Positions 7,927-16,878 are shown, numbered from the stretch's first letter. The stretch: DNA of 43,065 nucleotides from Terriglobia bacterium (GCA_020073265.1 JAIQFN010000051.1:1-43065), one strand, 5' to 3'. Program-made: numbers and translations. Notes: a model not told the origin generated them from the sequence alone.

Positions 7927-9756
7927 GTGCAAATTGGCCGGTACCGAATCTTGGACGAACTCGGACGCGGTGCGACGGGCATCGTTTACCGGGCTCAGGA
8001 CCCCGCCATCGGCCGCACTATCGCCATAAAAACCATTCGGCTTTCGGACTTTACCGACGACGACGAGCGCGACCGCGTGCGCGAGCGCCTCTTCCGAGAA
8101 GCCCAGTCCGCCGGCATTCTCTCGCACCCCAATATCGTCACCATCTACGACATCGCCGAGGAGAACGGCATGGCGTACATCTTCATGGAGTGCGTCGATG
8201 GCCCGCCGCTCGAAAAGATCCTGAGCAGCCAGCACGCGCTCGATCGCGAGGCCGTGCTGTCCATCCTGGACCAGACCGCCACCGCGCTCGACTACGCTCA
8301 CAAAAAGGGCATCGTACACCGTGACATCAAGCCCGCCAATATCCTGATCCACGAAGGCGCCACCGCCAAGATCACCGACTTCGGCGTGGCCAAGATTCTT
8401 TCCCAGCAGATGACAGTCGCTGGAGTCATGATGGGGACTCCCAACTATATGTCGCCCGAGCAGGTGCAAGGCCACGCCGTGGATGGCCGCGCCGATCAGT
8501 TCTCGCTGGGCGTCATCGCGTACGAGCTGCTCACCGGCGAAAAACCGTTTGTCGCCGATCACCTGCCGGCGCTGCTGTTCCGGATCGTCCGCGAAGATGC
8601 GGTGCCGCCCGAGCGGTTGAACCCGACGCTCGCGCCGCAGGTGGGAGTGGTGTTGCGTAAAGCGCTGGCAAAAAGCGCCGCGGACCGCTACCCGAATTGC
8701 ACGGACTTCATCCAGGCGCTGGCCACCGCGTTAAACGTAAACCCCAATTGGCATGCGCTTCCGAGAACCGTCGCGCAAAACATGCCGACCGTCGGCGGTG
8801 CGGCCCCGGTGCACGACGGCGTTCCCGATCACGCGCCAACTCCGCCGGTGCGTGAACCGGTCCCGGCCGCCGTTCCGGGTTTTGCCGACACCACCCAACG
8901 CGACCGCGAGCCAGCGAATCCGGTTCTCAAGAGCCTGGTGTGGATGCTGGTCGGGATCGGCCTGGTAGGTCTGGTCCTGTTCGGCGCGCAGAAGTATCTG
9001 TTTAATCGCAATACTGAGTCACCGCAGACCACTGCTCAGGTCACCGCGCCGCCCGATCAGGCCGCGACCAAGCCCAGCCCGGTGGGTGATGCGCGCCCCG
9101 GCCAGGCAGCGGAGAAGGAAACGCCCAAGCCGGAGAGTCCACCCGAGACCACTACACCGGCCAGCACCGCGCCAGCAACCACGCCGCCCGAAACTCCGGC
9201 GCACGCACCTGCGGCTGCCGCAACGCCCACGCCTGCAGCTCAGACGCCCGCTGCGAAGGCTCCCGAGAAACGGGTCGAAAAGGCGCAAGCAGAACCCGCG
9301 CCTCGGCGCTCCCTTCCCCCGCCGGTGGTCGAGCCGAAATCCGACGTGACCCAGTCCGTGCAGTTCGTCACTGTTCCGCCCAACGCCCTGGTGACTGTCG
9401 ACAGCAATCCCGCTCAATCCTGCCGCGCGCCCTGCCTGCTGTCTTTATCCTCCGGCCGGCACTCCATGACCGTTACCCTGGAAGGCTACCGCCCCTACCC
9501 GAAGGTGTTCAATGTGCCCGCGGACGACGAAATTTTCCTGCAACTGAACAAGGCCTCCGGCACGTTAAGCGTCACTTCCAACCCGTCCGGCGCCATGATC
9601 GAGATCAATGGTGAAATGCAAGCCCGGCGAACGCCCGCGCTCTTCAACTTCGCGCCGGGTAACTATCGTGTCAAGGTGAGCCGAAACGGCGCCTTTCTCG
9701 AATTCGACGTCCAGCTTCGCGACGGCGAGTTCATAAACAAGCGAGTGGACTTCTGA
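7927..9756 (+). CDS. Membrane Ser/Thr protein kinase with C-terminal PEGA domains
   Basis: Predicted 609-residue Hanks-type kinase (PknB-like). The kinase domain spans about residues 4-275: glycine loop GRGATG, AIK lysine, HRDIKPAN with catalytic Asp133, DFG with Asp151, and MSPEQ as the APE motif. All key residues are intact, so it should be active. A single membrane helix lies at ~336-358 (SLVWMLVGIGLVGLVLFGAQ). A Pro/Ala/Thr-rich linker (about 370-475) leads to two PEGA-type beta domains at ~478-609 on the outside (VTVPPNALVTVDSNPAQSC; VTSNPSGAMIEINGE). The start is GTG at 7927; no ribosome site is visible, but kinase homology begins at residue 3. The TGA overlaps by one base the ATG of the sulfite dehydrogenase gene, indicating translational coupling. 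Confidence 0.93.
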   Translation: MQIGRYRILDELGRGATGIVYRAQDPAIGRTIAIKTIRLSDFTDDDERDRVRERLFREAQSAGILSHPNIVTIYDIAEENGMAYIFMECVDGPPLEKILSSQHALDREAVLSILDQTATALDYAHKKGIVHRDIKPANILIHEGATAKITDFGVAKILSQQMTVAGVMMGTPNYMSPEQVQGHAVDGRADQFSLGVIAYELLTGEKPFVADHLPALLFRIVREDAVPPERLNPTLAPQVGVVLRKALAKSAADRYPNCTDFIQALATALNVNPNWHALPRTVAQNMPTVGGAAPVHDGVPDHAPTPPVREPVPAAVPGFADTTQRDREPANPVLKSLVWMLVGIGLVGLVLFGAQKYLFNRNTESPQTTAQVTAPPDQAATKPSPVGDARPGQAAEKETPKPESPPETTTPASTAPATTPPETPAHAPAAAATPTPAAQTPAAKAPEKRVEKAQAEPAPRRSLPPPVVEPKSDVTQSVQFVTVPPNALVTVDSNPAQSCRAPCLLSLSSGRHSMTVTLEGYRPYPKVFNVPADDEIFLQLNKASGTLSVTSNPSGAMIEINGEMQARRTPALFNFAPGNYRVKVSRNGAFLEFDVQLRDGEFINKRVDF

Positions 9757-11105
9757 TGAAAATGAACCGGCGTGGTTTTCTAGCCGCGGCCGGCCTGGGA
9801 GCGCTCCCGGGCCTGGCCGGCGGCGCTGACTTGGCCAAGATGATCGTGCGCTCGCCGAATCCGCAGGATCTCGAGATGTCGCCCGACGGTTTCCAAGCGT
9901 GGATAACACCGCTGGACCGCTTCTTCGTGCGCTGCCACACCTACGTGCCCGAGCGCGCCGATCTGGCCACGTGGAAATTGAAGCTGGACGGCGTCGTCAA
10001 CCAGCCGCTCGCCCTCAGCATGGACGATCTGAAAAAACTGCCGCGCGTCGAACTGGTGAGCGTGGCCGAATGCGCCGGCAACGGCCGCAGTTTCTACCAG
10101 CCGCACGTCGCCGGAACGCAGTGGGCCTTAGGCAGCGTCGGCAACGGGCGCTGGACCGGCGTGCGATTCCGCGACGTTCTCGCCAAAGCCGGGCTGAAGG
10201 ACTCCGCTAAGCATATTTTGCTCGATGGCACCGATGTGCCGCTCGGAACCATGCCCAAGTTCCAACGCACCATCACGGTGGAGAAGGCGCTCGACCCCGA
10301 CACGCTGCTGGCTTACCAGATGAATGGCGAAGAGCTGCCCCAGGAGCACGGGTTTCCGCTGCGTGTGATCGCGCCCGGTTGGGCCAGCGACTCCTGGGTC
10401 AAGTGGCTGACGCACGCCGAGGTGCTCGACCACGAGTTCGAAGGATTCTGGATGAAGACCGCCTATCGCCATCCCAAGGGGCCGGTCCAGCCCGGCGCGA
10501 CCGTCGATCCGTCGGAAATGATTCCAGTCACCGATCTGAACGTGAAGTCGGTCATCGCGACTCCGGCGGCCGGCTCCATCAAGAGCGGGCGGGTCCGCAT
10601 CAGCGGCGCCGCCTGGTCCAATGGTTCGCCCGTCACCCGTGTCGATGTTTCCGCGAATGGCGGAGAAACCTGGAAAGCGGCCAGGCTCGCAAAAGATCGC
10701 AGCCGTTACGCCTGGCGTCTGTGGAGTTACGACTGGACCGCGAGCGACGGCAAGTACACGCTCATGGCCCGCGCCACCAACTCCGCCGGCCAGTCGCAGC
10801 CGCTCGAGCAGGCGTGGAATCCGTCCGGATATCTGTGGAACGCGGTCGAGCGCGTCGAGGTCGAGGTCAGCGGCAAAGAGATCATTTCGCTATACACCGA
10901 TGAACCGGCGGCCGCGCAGCAGCAACCCCAGGGTTACCAGGCCGCTTGCCTCACCTGCCATGACGAAGGCATGATGCGCCAGCAGCATCTCACTCCCGCT
11001 CAGTGGGATCGCGAAGTCAACAAGATGACTGGATGGGGCGCCAAGATCAAGCCCGAAGACCGCGAAGCAATTCTGAAATACCTCTCCGACAGCTTCTCGC
11101 AGTAA
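9756..11105 (+). CDS. Molybdenum sulfite dehydrogenase fused to a C-terminal cytochrome c domain (SorA/SorB-like)
   Basis: Predicted 449-residue periplasmic enzyme oxidising sulfite, or a related substrate, and passing electrons to heme. A Tat signal (NRRGFLAAAGLGA) opens the protein. The molybdopterin domain covers about residues 40-245, with the Mo-ligand cysteine Cys106 in SVAECAGNGRSF and the substrate-site stretch GWASDSWVKWL. The Mo-co dimerisation (Ig-like) domain follows at ~260-375 (RVRISGAAWSNGSPVTRVDV). A monoheme cytochrome c domain ends the protein: Cys398-x2-Cys401-His402 with a probable distal Met in NKMTGWG. In classic SorAB these are two subunits; here one chain carries both. 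The gene begins on the last base of the upstream kinase stop codon. Confidence 0.9.
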   Translation: MKMNRRGFLAAAGLGALPGLAGGADLAKMIVRSPNPQDLEMSPDGFQAWITPLDRFFVRCHTYVPERADLATWKLKLDGVVNQPLALSMDDLKKLPRVELVSVAECAGNGRSFYQPHVAGTQWALGSVGNGRWTGVRFRDVLAKAGLKDSAKHILLDGTDVPLGTMPKFQRTITVEKALDPDTLLAYQMNGEELPQEHGFPLRVIAPGWASDSWVKWLTHAEVLDHEFEGFWMKTAYRHPKGPVQPGATVDPSEMIPVTDLNVKSVIATPAAGSIKSGRVRISGAAWSNGSPVTRVDVSANGGETWKAARLAKDRSRYAWRLWSYDWTASDGKYTLMARATNSAGQSQPLEQAWNPSGYLWNAVERVEVEVSGKEIISLYTDEPAAAQQQPQGYQAACLTCHDEGMMRQQHLTPAQWDREVNKMTGWGAKIKPEDREAILKYLSDSFSQ

Positions 11106-11196
11106 TCGCCCGTATCCCTGGCGACGCGCAGTGGATACCACTCGGCGAAACCAGTCGTATGTACGGAACCGTTCGCATGGACGATGACATGGCCGA

Positions 11197-12393
11197 GTGT
11201 CCAGTCAGCGTCTACCATTGCTTGAAGCAGCGGAGGCCGCGATTGCCCCGTTAGCGGAAGCACCCGCGCTCATTCCGGTATTGAGGCCGCGGCTTCCCTC
11301 CTTGCGTGAGATCGCGCCGTATCTCGAAGAGATCGACGAACGGCGCTGGTACAGCAACTGGGGACCGCTGGTCGCGCGGCTGGAGGAGCAGCTCAGCCGT
11401 CATTTCGGTTTCGCCGAGGGCGGCGTAGTCACTACCGCCAATGCAACCGCCGGGATCACCGCGGCGTTGCTGGCGCGGCGAGTCGAGCCGGGGTCTTTCT
11501 GCCTGATGCCTTCGTGGACTTTCGTCGCCACGCCACACGCCGCGCGCGGGGCAGGCCTGACTCCGTGGTTCCACGATTTCGACTCCCGGACGTGGGCGCT
11601 CGATCCAGTGCAGGTGTCAGAGACACTGAAGCGGATCTCCGTCAAGGTGGGAGCCGTGATCGTCGTATCGCCTTTTGGTGCGCCGCTGGACGTCCAGGCG
11701 TGGGAGGCGTTTGAGGACCGAACCGGCATCCCGGTAGTCATCGACGCCGCCGCCGGATTCGACACGGTGCAAGCCAGCCATATTCCTTCGGTCGTCAGCG
11801 TGCATGCGACCAAAATCCTGGGCGCCGGCGAAGGCGGATTCATCGCCACCACAGATTCAGAGCTGCGCGAACGTCTGGTGGCCTGCTGCAATTTCGGATT
11901 CACGGAATCGCGCTCGGCGATGCTCGCGGCGCTGAACGCGAAGATGAGCGAATATCACGCGGCCGTGGCTCTGGCCAATCTGGCGCGCTGGCCCGAGACG
12001 CGCGCCGGACACGTCCGGATCTGCGAGTGGTACCGTGCCGGTATTCAGCGCCTGCCGGGTGTCTCGCTTCAGCCAGGTTACGGAGCGGGCTGGGTCTCGG
12101 CTACGACCAGCGTTCTGCTTCCGCTGGATTCGGCCGCCTGGGTCTCACGCGAACTGGTGAGAGCGGGCATCGAGACACGGGCCTGGTGGGGCAAGGGTTG
12201 TCATGTCCAGCCGGCCTTTGCGCATTGCCCCAGAGGCGAACTGTGCGTCACCGAAGACCTCGGTACGCGCGTGCTCGGCCTCCCGCACTTCCCCGGTCTG
12301 CAGACTCGGGATGTCGATACGGTTGTCGACGCGATGAGCCAGGCCCTGCGAAGCTACGCCCTCGGCCGCTTGCGGGAAAGCGTTTGGTCATGA
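11197..12393 (+). CDS. DegT/DnrJ/EryC1/StrS-family PLP aminotransferase (sugar aminotransferase)
   Basis: Predicted 398-residue fold-type-I PLP enzyme that usually aminates a nucleotide-linked keto sugar. Family marks are the opening RPRLPSLREIAPYLEEID, the SNWGPLVARLE stretch, TTANATAGITAALLA (cofactor phosphate site), VVIDAAAGFD (PLP-ring Asp region) and the Schiff-base lysine in VHATKILGAGEGGFI. The start is uncertain: GTG at 11197 or TTG at 11218 both lack good ribosome sites, and family homology begins near residue 27. Its TGA overlaps the methyltransferase ATG by four bases, so the pair is co-translated. With the flagellin locus 4.5 kb away it probably helps build a flagellar or surface amino sugar, but its sugar substrate cannot be named. 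Confidence 0.88.
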   Translation: MSSQRLPLLEAAEAAIAPLAEAPALIPVLRPRLPSLREIAPYLEEIDERRWYSNWGPLVARLEEQLSRHFGFAEGGVVTTANATAGITAALLARRVEPGSFCLMPSWTFVATPHAARGAGLTPWFHDFDSRTWALDPVQVSETLKRISVKVGAVIVVSPFGAPLDVQAWEAFEDRTGIPVVIDAAAGFDTVQASHIPSVVSVHATKILGAGEGGFIATTDSELRERLVACCNFGFTESRSAMLAALNAKMSEYHAAVALANLARWPETRAGHVRICEWYRAGIQRLPGVSLQPGYGAGWVSATTSVLLPLDSAAWVSRELVRAGIETRAWWGKGCHVQPAFAHCPRGELCVTEDLGTRVLGLPHFPGLQTRDVDTVVDAMSQALRSYALGRLRESVWS

Positions 12394-13088
12394 AGGAATC
12401 CTCCGCTTCTCAGCACAGCTACTGGCAGGATCATTTCCGGCGCCAGCATCCGAAGAAGAATGGGGCCGGAATCGCCAAGAGTATGGATTACTCCAACGAC
12501 CGCCTTCAGGTGCAGACCTACGCTCACATCCTGGAAGCGCTCGGCTCGCTGAGAGGGCGAACACTGCTGGATGCCGGCTGCGGCTGGGGACTGTTCAGTC
12601 TGATGGCCTACTCCTTGGGCGCGTCTCCAGTGGGCGTGGACTTCGTGCCTGAGACCATCGAGGCTCTTCGAGATCTTCATCCGATGATTCGCTGGGAAGT
12701 GTCCGACCTTGCCGGTGCCGGCCAACTGGATTCCCTGGGAGTTTTCGATCGAGTCGCGGCTGTAGAGATCTTACAGTGTATGCACTTCCAGTCGTCACTG
12801 GCCGCTCTCTGGAGCCGGGTTGCTCCCGGAGGCCGGCTGGTGGGGTGCGTGCCAAACAGCCTGTGCCCGTTTGCTCCCGGTGTAAGACAGCGCCTCCCGG
12901 AATGGATACCAATTTCGCCGGAAGAGATCAGCACGGCTGCACATGGACTTCCCGGATGTTCCGAAGTGATTTTCAAAGGCCTCACTTACCTCGAAGACCA
13001 GCACTTTCTCCCCTACGTCGCGTCAGCCTGGGGACCGTCAATCAGCGGCACGCCAAATCGGATCGTATTTACACTGCTGCGCGCCTAG
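12390..13088 (+). CDS. Class I SAM-dependent methyltransferase
   Basis: Predicted 232-residue methyltransferase. The SAM-binding motif I is LLDAGCGWGLFSLMAY, followed by the acidic motif II (PVGVDFVPETI), motif III/IV (FDRVAAVEILQCMHF) and a VAPGGRLVGCVPN motif V/VI strand-turn. The start is the ATG at 12390, which overlaps the DegT stop codon (ATGA), so it is translationally coupled to the aminotransferase. Extending the frame upstream to 12027 only covers antisense-like sequence inside the aminotransferase gene. Likely role: methylating a sugar or a small precursor in the same pathway. The last 20 bases overlap the 3' end of the convergent gene at 13069. Confidence 0.88.
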   Translation: MKESSASQHSYWQDHFRRQHPKKNGAGIAKSMDYSNDRLQVQTYAHILEALGSLRGRTLLDAGCGWGLFSLMAYSLGASPVGVDFVPETIEALRDLHPMIRWEVSDLAGAGQLDSLGVFDRVAAVEILQCMHFQSSLAALWSRVAPGGRLVGCVPNSLCPFAPGVRQRLPEWIPISPEEISTAAHGLPGCSEVIFKGLTYLEDQHFLPYVASAWGPSISGTPNRIVFTLLRA

Positions 13089-14136
13089 CTGCGGCCGCCA
13101 GGAATACGCCGGCCTGCCGGTCCATATCGTCAAGGCTGCAGCGCTGATCGCAGATCAGCGTGAGACAACTGGACGCTAGGCCATGGCTGGGATGGAAAGA
13201 TTCCGGCACCACTCCGTTGATCGGCCAATGTAGCGGTGCGTAGATCCGGCGGTGATGCAGTTTCCACAGCACCTGGTTGCGAATGCCCGGCTCGACCCGC
13301 ACCGGGAACCCCAAGGGAACAACATCTCCTGCCAGCTCTGGAAAAAGAGCATATTGTCCGAGGAGCTCCAGCAGCCTCGCGTAGTTCGCGCGGCGGCGCT
13401 TCCGAATTTCGTCGAAATCCGCGCTCGAAATCAGCATTCGCGAAAGGTCGCTCGCGCGGTACGGTCCGACCGGAAATGTGGCTTCCACGCGCTGAAAAAG
13501 TTTGTGCCAGTCATTGGGCCGGCCAGTCAGGTCGAACTCGCGCCGCTTGAGCGCCATTGCAACGGCGGAGCGCCACCAGGATCGCGGAGGTTCGTCGAGC
13601 GAATCGGGCGCCAGCCGGCTTCCGCCATCCGAAAGCATGACACCCCCGTCGGGAACGCCCAGGAATTTCCTCGGACTGTACAAAATCGAGACGCTTTCGC
13701 GAAACTGCCGGGGAAGAAAGAGCGCCTGGCTTGCGTCCTCGACGAGCAGCGCGCCCCTGCTCAGGACGCCGTCAAACGGGAAAGTGGCGTTCGGGAATCC
13801 GAAGTAATGGATGACGAGCACCAGGTCGCCGGCGCGGATTTCCTGGGTCCAGTCCGTCCCGCTCACTCTGAGGCTTTCGTCCAGGCCGTAGTAACGAATC
13901 GGGACGCGGCTCCTGACGAAGGGCTCGCGAATCGAACCGCACAGATAAGAAGGCAGCCATGCCGTGCCTGGCCGGTGAGCCGCGCAAAGCGCCAGCAACG
14001 CGCAGCGGGCGCTCAAGAAGTATTGCGCTTCCGGTCCGAAGAAAGGCGCAGCAGCGCCGCCGAAATCCGCCGGAAGCTCCAGCCCGAAGGCGCCGCCGAG
14101 GATTCTACCGGCGGACCACTCAGACGGCTTCCGCAT
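13069..14136 (-). CDS. Second DegT-like PLP aminotransferase (divergent)
   Basis: Predicted 355-residue PLP fold-type-I protein, quite different from the one at 11197. Recognisable parts are SARCALLALCAAHRPG (phosphate-binding region), LLVEDASQALFLPRQ with the PLP-ring Asp, and the Schiff-base lysine in LYSPRKFLGVPDGGVM. The last third is poorly conserved, so its substrate may not be a nucleotide sugar. It is the last gene of a leftward set: it starts 17 nt inside the acyltransferase gene, which itself overlaps the OGT gene. This overlap chain suggests one operon. It ends 20 bp inside the convergent methyltransferase gene. Confidence 0.75.
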   Translation of the reverse strand: MRKPSEWSAGRILGGAFGLELPADFGGAAAPFFGPEAQYFLSARCALLALCAAHRPGTAWLPSYLCGSIREPFVRSRVPIRYYGLDESLRVSGTDWTQEIRAGDLVLVIHYFGFPNATFPFDGVLSRGALLVEDASQALFLPRQFRESVSILYSPRKFLGVPDGGVMLSDGGSRLAPDSLDEPPRSWWRSAVAMALKRREFDLTGRPNDWHKLFQRVEATFPVGPYRASDLSRMLISSADFDEIRKRRRANYARLLELLGQYALFPELAGDVVPLGFPVRVEPGIRNQVLWKLHHRRIYAPLHWPINGVVPESFHPSHGLASSCLTLICDQRCSLDDMDRQAGVFLAAAARRAAV

Positions 14137-15016
14137 ACCGGTACGCCGGGAAATACTCCGCGTGTTCCGCGGCGGGGCTGGACAGCTCCCGGTAGCGGCT
14201 GGGATCGAGAATCCGTCCGCACAGAAACGCTGTTTTCGTGGTATTCGACCATCCCGCCTTGAACCTGGTCAGTCCGTCCTGCTTCTGGCTGGTTCCAGCG
14301 CCTCCGCCGAGATCGAGCCAGCGCACCTGGCCTTGAAAATACTCGATGGCCTGGCGGTACAGTGCGTAGGAGCAGGCACATTGATATCCGCGCTCGCTGG
14401 CGGCGCTCAAGTGGGAGTATGCCACCTGGCCATGCACGAACCAGAGTTGGGCGCCGACGCACTCGCCGGAGCGATCTATCGCCCGGAGACAGACCAGTCC
14501 CGGCACTCGGAACTGCCGGCGGAACGACTCCGGCGAGAACGCCTGGACGCCCCGGATTCCATGCCGCTGAATCAATTGGCCGTACAGAACTACCCATTCC
14601 GAAAGCATCTGACTCGGCGGATCGCAGATTTCGATTCGAACTTCGCGCAGAGCGCGCTCCGCGTAATACCTGTGATGGGGGCTCGCACAACGCCCCGGCT
14701 GCTCCAGGTCCACCACGAAATGTGTCTTGAACGGTGACACGCGATCGAAGCTGCGCCGGAGCAGGGTTTCATCGTACTCCCCAAACGGATCGGCAACCAG
14801 CACGACGCTCACCAGCCGGTCCCGCAGCGAACTCAGATCGGATTCGAGAGCCCGCCAGTCCGCGCAGCAAAACAGCGGGTACAGGCCCATGGCGTCGCGA
14901 TGGATGGAATTCGCGACCGGCCGTTCGAGCAGCAGCCCGCGGCTGGCAGGCAGCATCAACGGGGCTCCAAATTCAGCCAAAGCCTCGGCATACAGAGGAT
15001 GAGCATACCCAGTCAC
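14120..15016 (-). CDS. GNAT/FemAB-like acyltransferase (CelD/BcsL-type)
   Basis: Predicted 298-residue protein resembling the GNAT-related 'CelD/BcsL' or FemAB-like acyltransferases. The C-terminal half shows the typical pattern: a strand-loop (VCLRAIDRSGECVGAQLWFV), then HLSAASERGYQCACSYALYR, the helix YFQGQVRWLDLGGG and FKAGWSN. Such proteins transfer acyl or aminoacyl groups to sugars or amino groups. No signal peptide or membrane segment is visible, so it is cytoplasmic. It overlaps the 3' end of the OGT gene by four bases and the start of the DegT-like gene by 17, which indicates tight co-translation. Probable role: N- or O-acylation of the sugar used by the OGT-like enzyme (inference from context). 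Confidence 0.7.
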   Translation of the reverse strand: MTGYAHPLYAEALAEFGAPLMLPASRGLLLERPVANSIHRDAMGLYPLFCCADWRALESDLSSLRDRLVSVVLVADPFGEYDETLLRRSFDRVSPFKTHFVVDLEQPGRCASPHHRYYAERALREVRIEICDPPSQMLSEWVVLYGQLIQRHGIRGVQAFSPESFRRQFRVPGLVCLRAIDRSGECVGAQLWFVHGQVAYSHLSAASERGYQCACSYALYRQAIEYFQGQVRWLDLGGGAGTSQKQDGLTRFKAGWSNTTKTAFLCGRILDPSRYRELSSPAAEHAEYFPAYRYAEAV

Positions 15017-16779
15017 AACCGCTCAACCTGGGCGCGGCACCAGGCGCGCCACATGTCCCGATAAGCGTTTTCGACGCTGCGCACCAGACCGATTTCATCC
15101 ATCAGCGGCGAAGACTGGAGCGCCTGACGCACCTGGCGCCTGAGATCGGGTATCCTCGGCACGGTATCGGCCAGATACTGCTCCGGCGTGTGAGCCACCA
15201 GGTCATTGAGGCCGCACGCCGAAAGCACGCTCGCCCCGGATCGCTGTACCGCCAGTCGGCCGGCCAGAGTGACAACCGGAACGCCCATCCAAAGGCTATC
15301 CAGCGTTGTGGTGCCGCCATTGTACGGGAACGGGTCGAGCGCGATGTCGATCTCGCCAAATGCCCTCAAGTAGTCCAACGGGAGACTGGCGCCGAGGAAC
15401 CGGATGCGTTCGGGAACAATCCCGTCCTCTAGAAACCAGCTACGATAGCGGTCCTGCACTGCTTCTGTATCCAGGCCCCGATACTTGAGCAGCAGCCGGC
15501 TTCGAGGGGCCAGGTGCAGGATGGCAGACCAGAGCTTCACCACGTCGCGAGCGATCTTTCGCGGGTTGTTGAAAGAGCCAAACGTGACGTAGCCGCGTTC
15601 CAGGCAAGGCGGGGGCGCCAGGGGAACGTCGGCGAGCGGGCGATAGCAGCTTTCCGCGCGCAGCCGGTACAATTTTTCGCTGAACAAGTGCTCGGTCCCG
15701 GGACACGGCATGTGCGCGTCGCCGATAAAGTAATCCATGGCCGTGAGGCCGGTGGTGCTCAGGAGGCCGAGCCAGGAAACTTGAACCGGTGCGGGCTTCA
15801 GGGCAAACCCCAGAAACGCCCGGCCCATGGTGTGGCCGGCCAGGTCGACCAGGATGTCGATTCCGTCCGCGCGCGCCCGTTCGGCGAATTCGGGGCCGGC
15901 GCCCGGCATCGATGCGTAGTTGTCAACGCTTCGCCGGAACTGCTCGGTCACGTCATCCGATTTCGAACCAACCGCGTAGACGAACGTTTCGAAGCGCGAG
16001 CGATCGTGATGCTCGATCACCGGCGGGAAGAAGCGCATCATCGCGTGGTTACACAGGTCGGGCGACACGTAACCTACCCGGAGGCGGCGCTCGGGATCGG
16101 GAGCGTTGGTGTGAGGCTGAATGCGTGCAGCCATTGGCGCGGCGTAGAGAGAATTCCAGCGGCAGGCTTCGGCGAACAGGTTCTCGGGCGTCGTGTCGGT
16201 GAGAAAGTTCATCTCAAAAAGCAGATTGCTGTGCGGCTCCGGATGGGGTTGGAGCTCGATCGCGCGCCGGCGGCTCTGGCAGGCTTCCGTGATGCGGCAC
16301 AGGGCGGAGCAGCAATCGGCCCGCGCCAGATGCGCGAAGCCATAGCCGGGGTCTGCCTGGATGGCTCGGTCCGCGCAGGCCAGGCCGGCGGCGTAATTCC
16401 CTTCGTTCCAATGCATGTTGGACAGCAGCGACTCGACCCTGGCCGCCAGCGCCGCGTCCAGACTCATCGCCTTTTCCAGATGCGGGCGGGCTCGCCGGTA
16501 GTCGCGCAATTGTTCATAGGCGTACCCCAGGCTGAATTGTCCGGTCGCCCAAGCGGGCTTTTGCGAGACCATCTCGGCCAGCAATGCAGTCGCCGCGCGC
16601 TGCACACACGGGGCTTCACATTCGCGGCCCGCCGTCACTACGGCCGTCTGGCCCAGGGCGCGCTCGAAACAATCCAGAGCCTCCCGGTAGCGATGGGAGT
16701 CCAGCATGCGGCAGCCGAGATGGGCGGCTGCGAGCCTGGTGCGGGCGTGTTTCGGTGTTTTGCGGGTTCGGATCTTCAC
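15013..16779 (-). CDS. TPR/SPINDLY-type O-GlcNAc-transferase-like glycosyltransferase, probable flagellin modifier
   Basis: Predicted 588-residue protein. The N-terminal half (about residues 10-195) holds tetratricopeptide-like repeats that would bind the protein acceptor (FSLGYAYEQLRDYRRARPHL; YAAGLACADRAIQADPGYGF). From ~225 on it is an OGT/SPINDLY catalytic domain (GT41 type): RVGYVSPDLCNHAMMRFF with the conserved His, DILVDLAGHTMGRAFLGF, PAPVQVSWLGLLSTTGL, VTFGSFNNPRKI and DIALDPFPYNGGTTTLDSL (nucleotide-sugar binding). The start is GTG at 16779. It follows the flagellin gene in the same direction, separated by a terminator, and overlaps the acyltransferase gene. Protein O-glycosylation of flagellin is the obvious proposal; the sugar is not known. 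Confidence 0.92.
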   Translation of the reverse strand: MKIRTRKTPKHARTRLAAAHLGCRMLDSHRYREALDCFERALGQTAVVTAGRECEAPCVQRAATALLAEMVSQKPAWATGQFSLGYAYEQLRDYRRARPHLEKAMSLDAALAARVESLLSNMHWNEGNYAAGLACADRAIQADPGYGFAHLARADCCSALCRITEACQSRRRAIELQPHPEPHSNLLFEMNFLTDTTPENLFAEACRWNSLYAAPMAARIQPHTNAPDPERRLRVGYVSPDLCNHAMMRFFPPVIEHHDRSRFETFVYAVGSKSDDVTEQFRRSVDNYASMPGAGPEFAERARADGIDILVDLAGHTMGRAFLGFALKPAPVQVSWLGLLSTTGLTAMDYFIGDAHMPCPGTEHLFSEKLYRLRAESCYRPLADVPLAPPPCLERGYVTFGSFNNPRKIARDVVKLWSAILHLAPRSRLLLKYRGLDTEAVQDRYRSWFLEDGIVPERIRFLGASLPLDYLRAFGEIDIALDPFPYNGGTTTLDSLWMGVPVVTLAGRLAVQRSGASVLSACGLNDLVAHTPEQYLADTVPRIPDLRRQVRQALQSSPLMDEIGLVRSVENAYRDMWRAWCRAQVERL

Positions 16780-16838
16780 GTGTGTCCGGTGCTATCGAGA
16801 TGTGTGAAGCCGGGGCGAATTATTCTCAGGTCAAGACG

Positions 16839-16878
16839 AAAAAGGGGCGAAGGCGAGCGGTGAAGCTCGTCTTCGCCC
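16839..16878 (-). terminator. Intrinsic terminator of the flagellin gene
   Basis: On the minus strand a stem of GGGCGAAG (pairing 16845-16852 with 16871-16878), extended by the GAGC/GCTC inner pairs, is followed by five Ts (A-run 16839-16843). It lies 38 nt after the flagellin stop codon and separates it from the OGT-like gene. Confidence 0.85.

Noticed and set aside
11106-11196. Minus-strand frame with VIVHANGSV-like segment before the DegT gene
   Set aside because: Too short and unmatched to call a gene remnant; noted only because the DegT start is uncertain here.
12027-12389. N-terminal extension of the methyltransferase frame
   Set aside because: It overlaps the DegT gene in another frame and has no resemblance to methyltransferases; the ATG at 12390 is coupled to the DegT stop.
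13252-14262. Plus-strand 336-codon frame over the second DegT gene
   Set aside because: Antisense shadow caused by high GC; the minus strand has PLP-enzyme motifs and operon overlaps.
15514-16863. Plus-strand 449-codon frame over the OGT gene
   Set aside because: Antisense shadow; the opposite strand carries all OGT/SPINDLY motifs.
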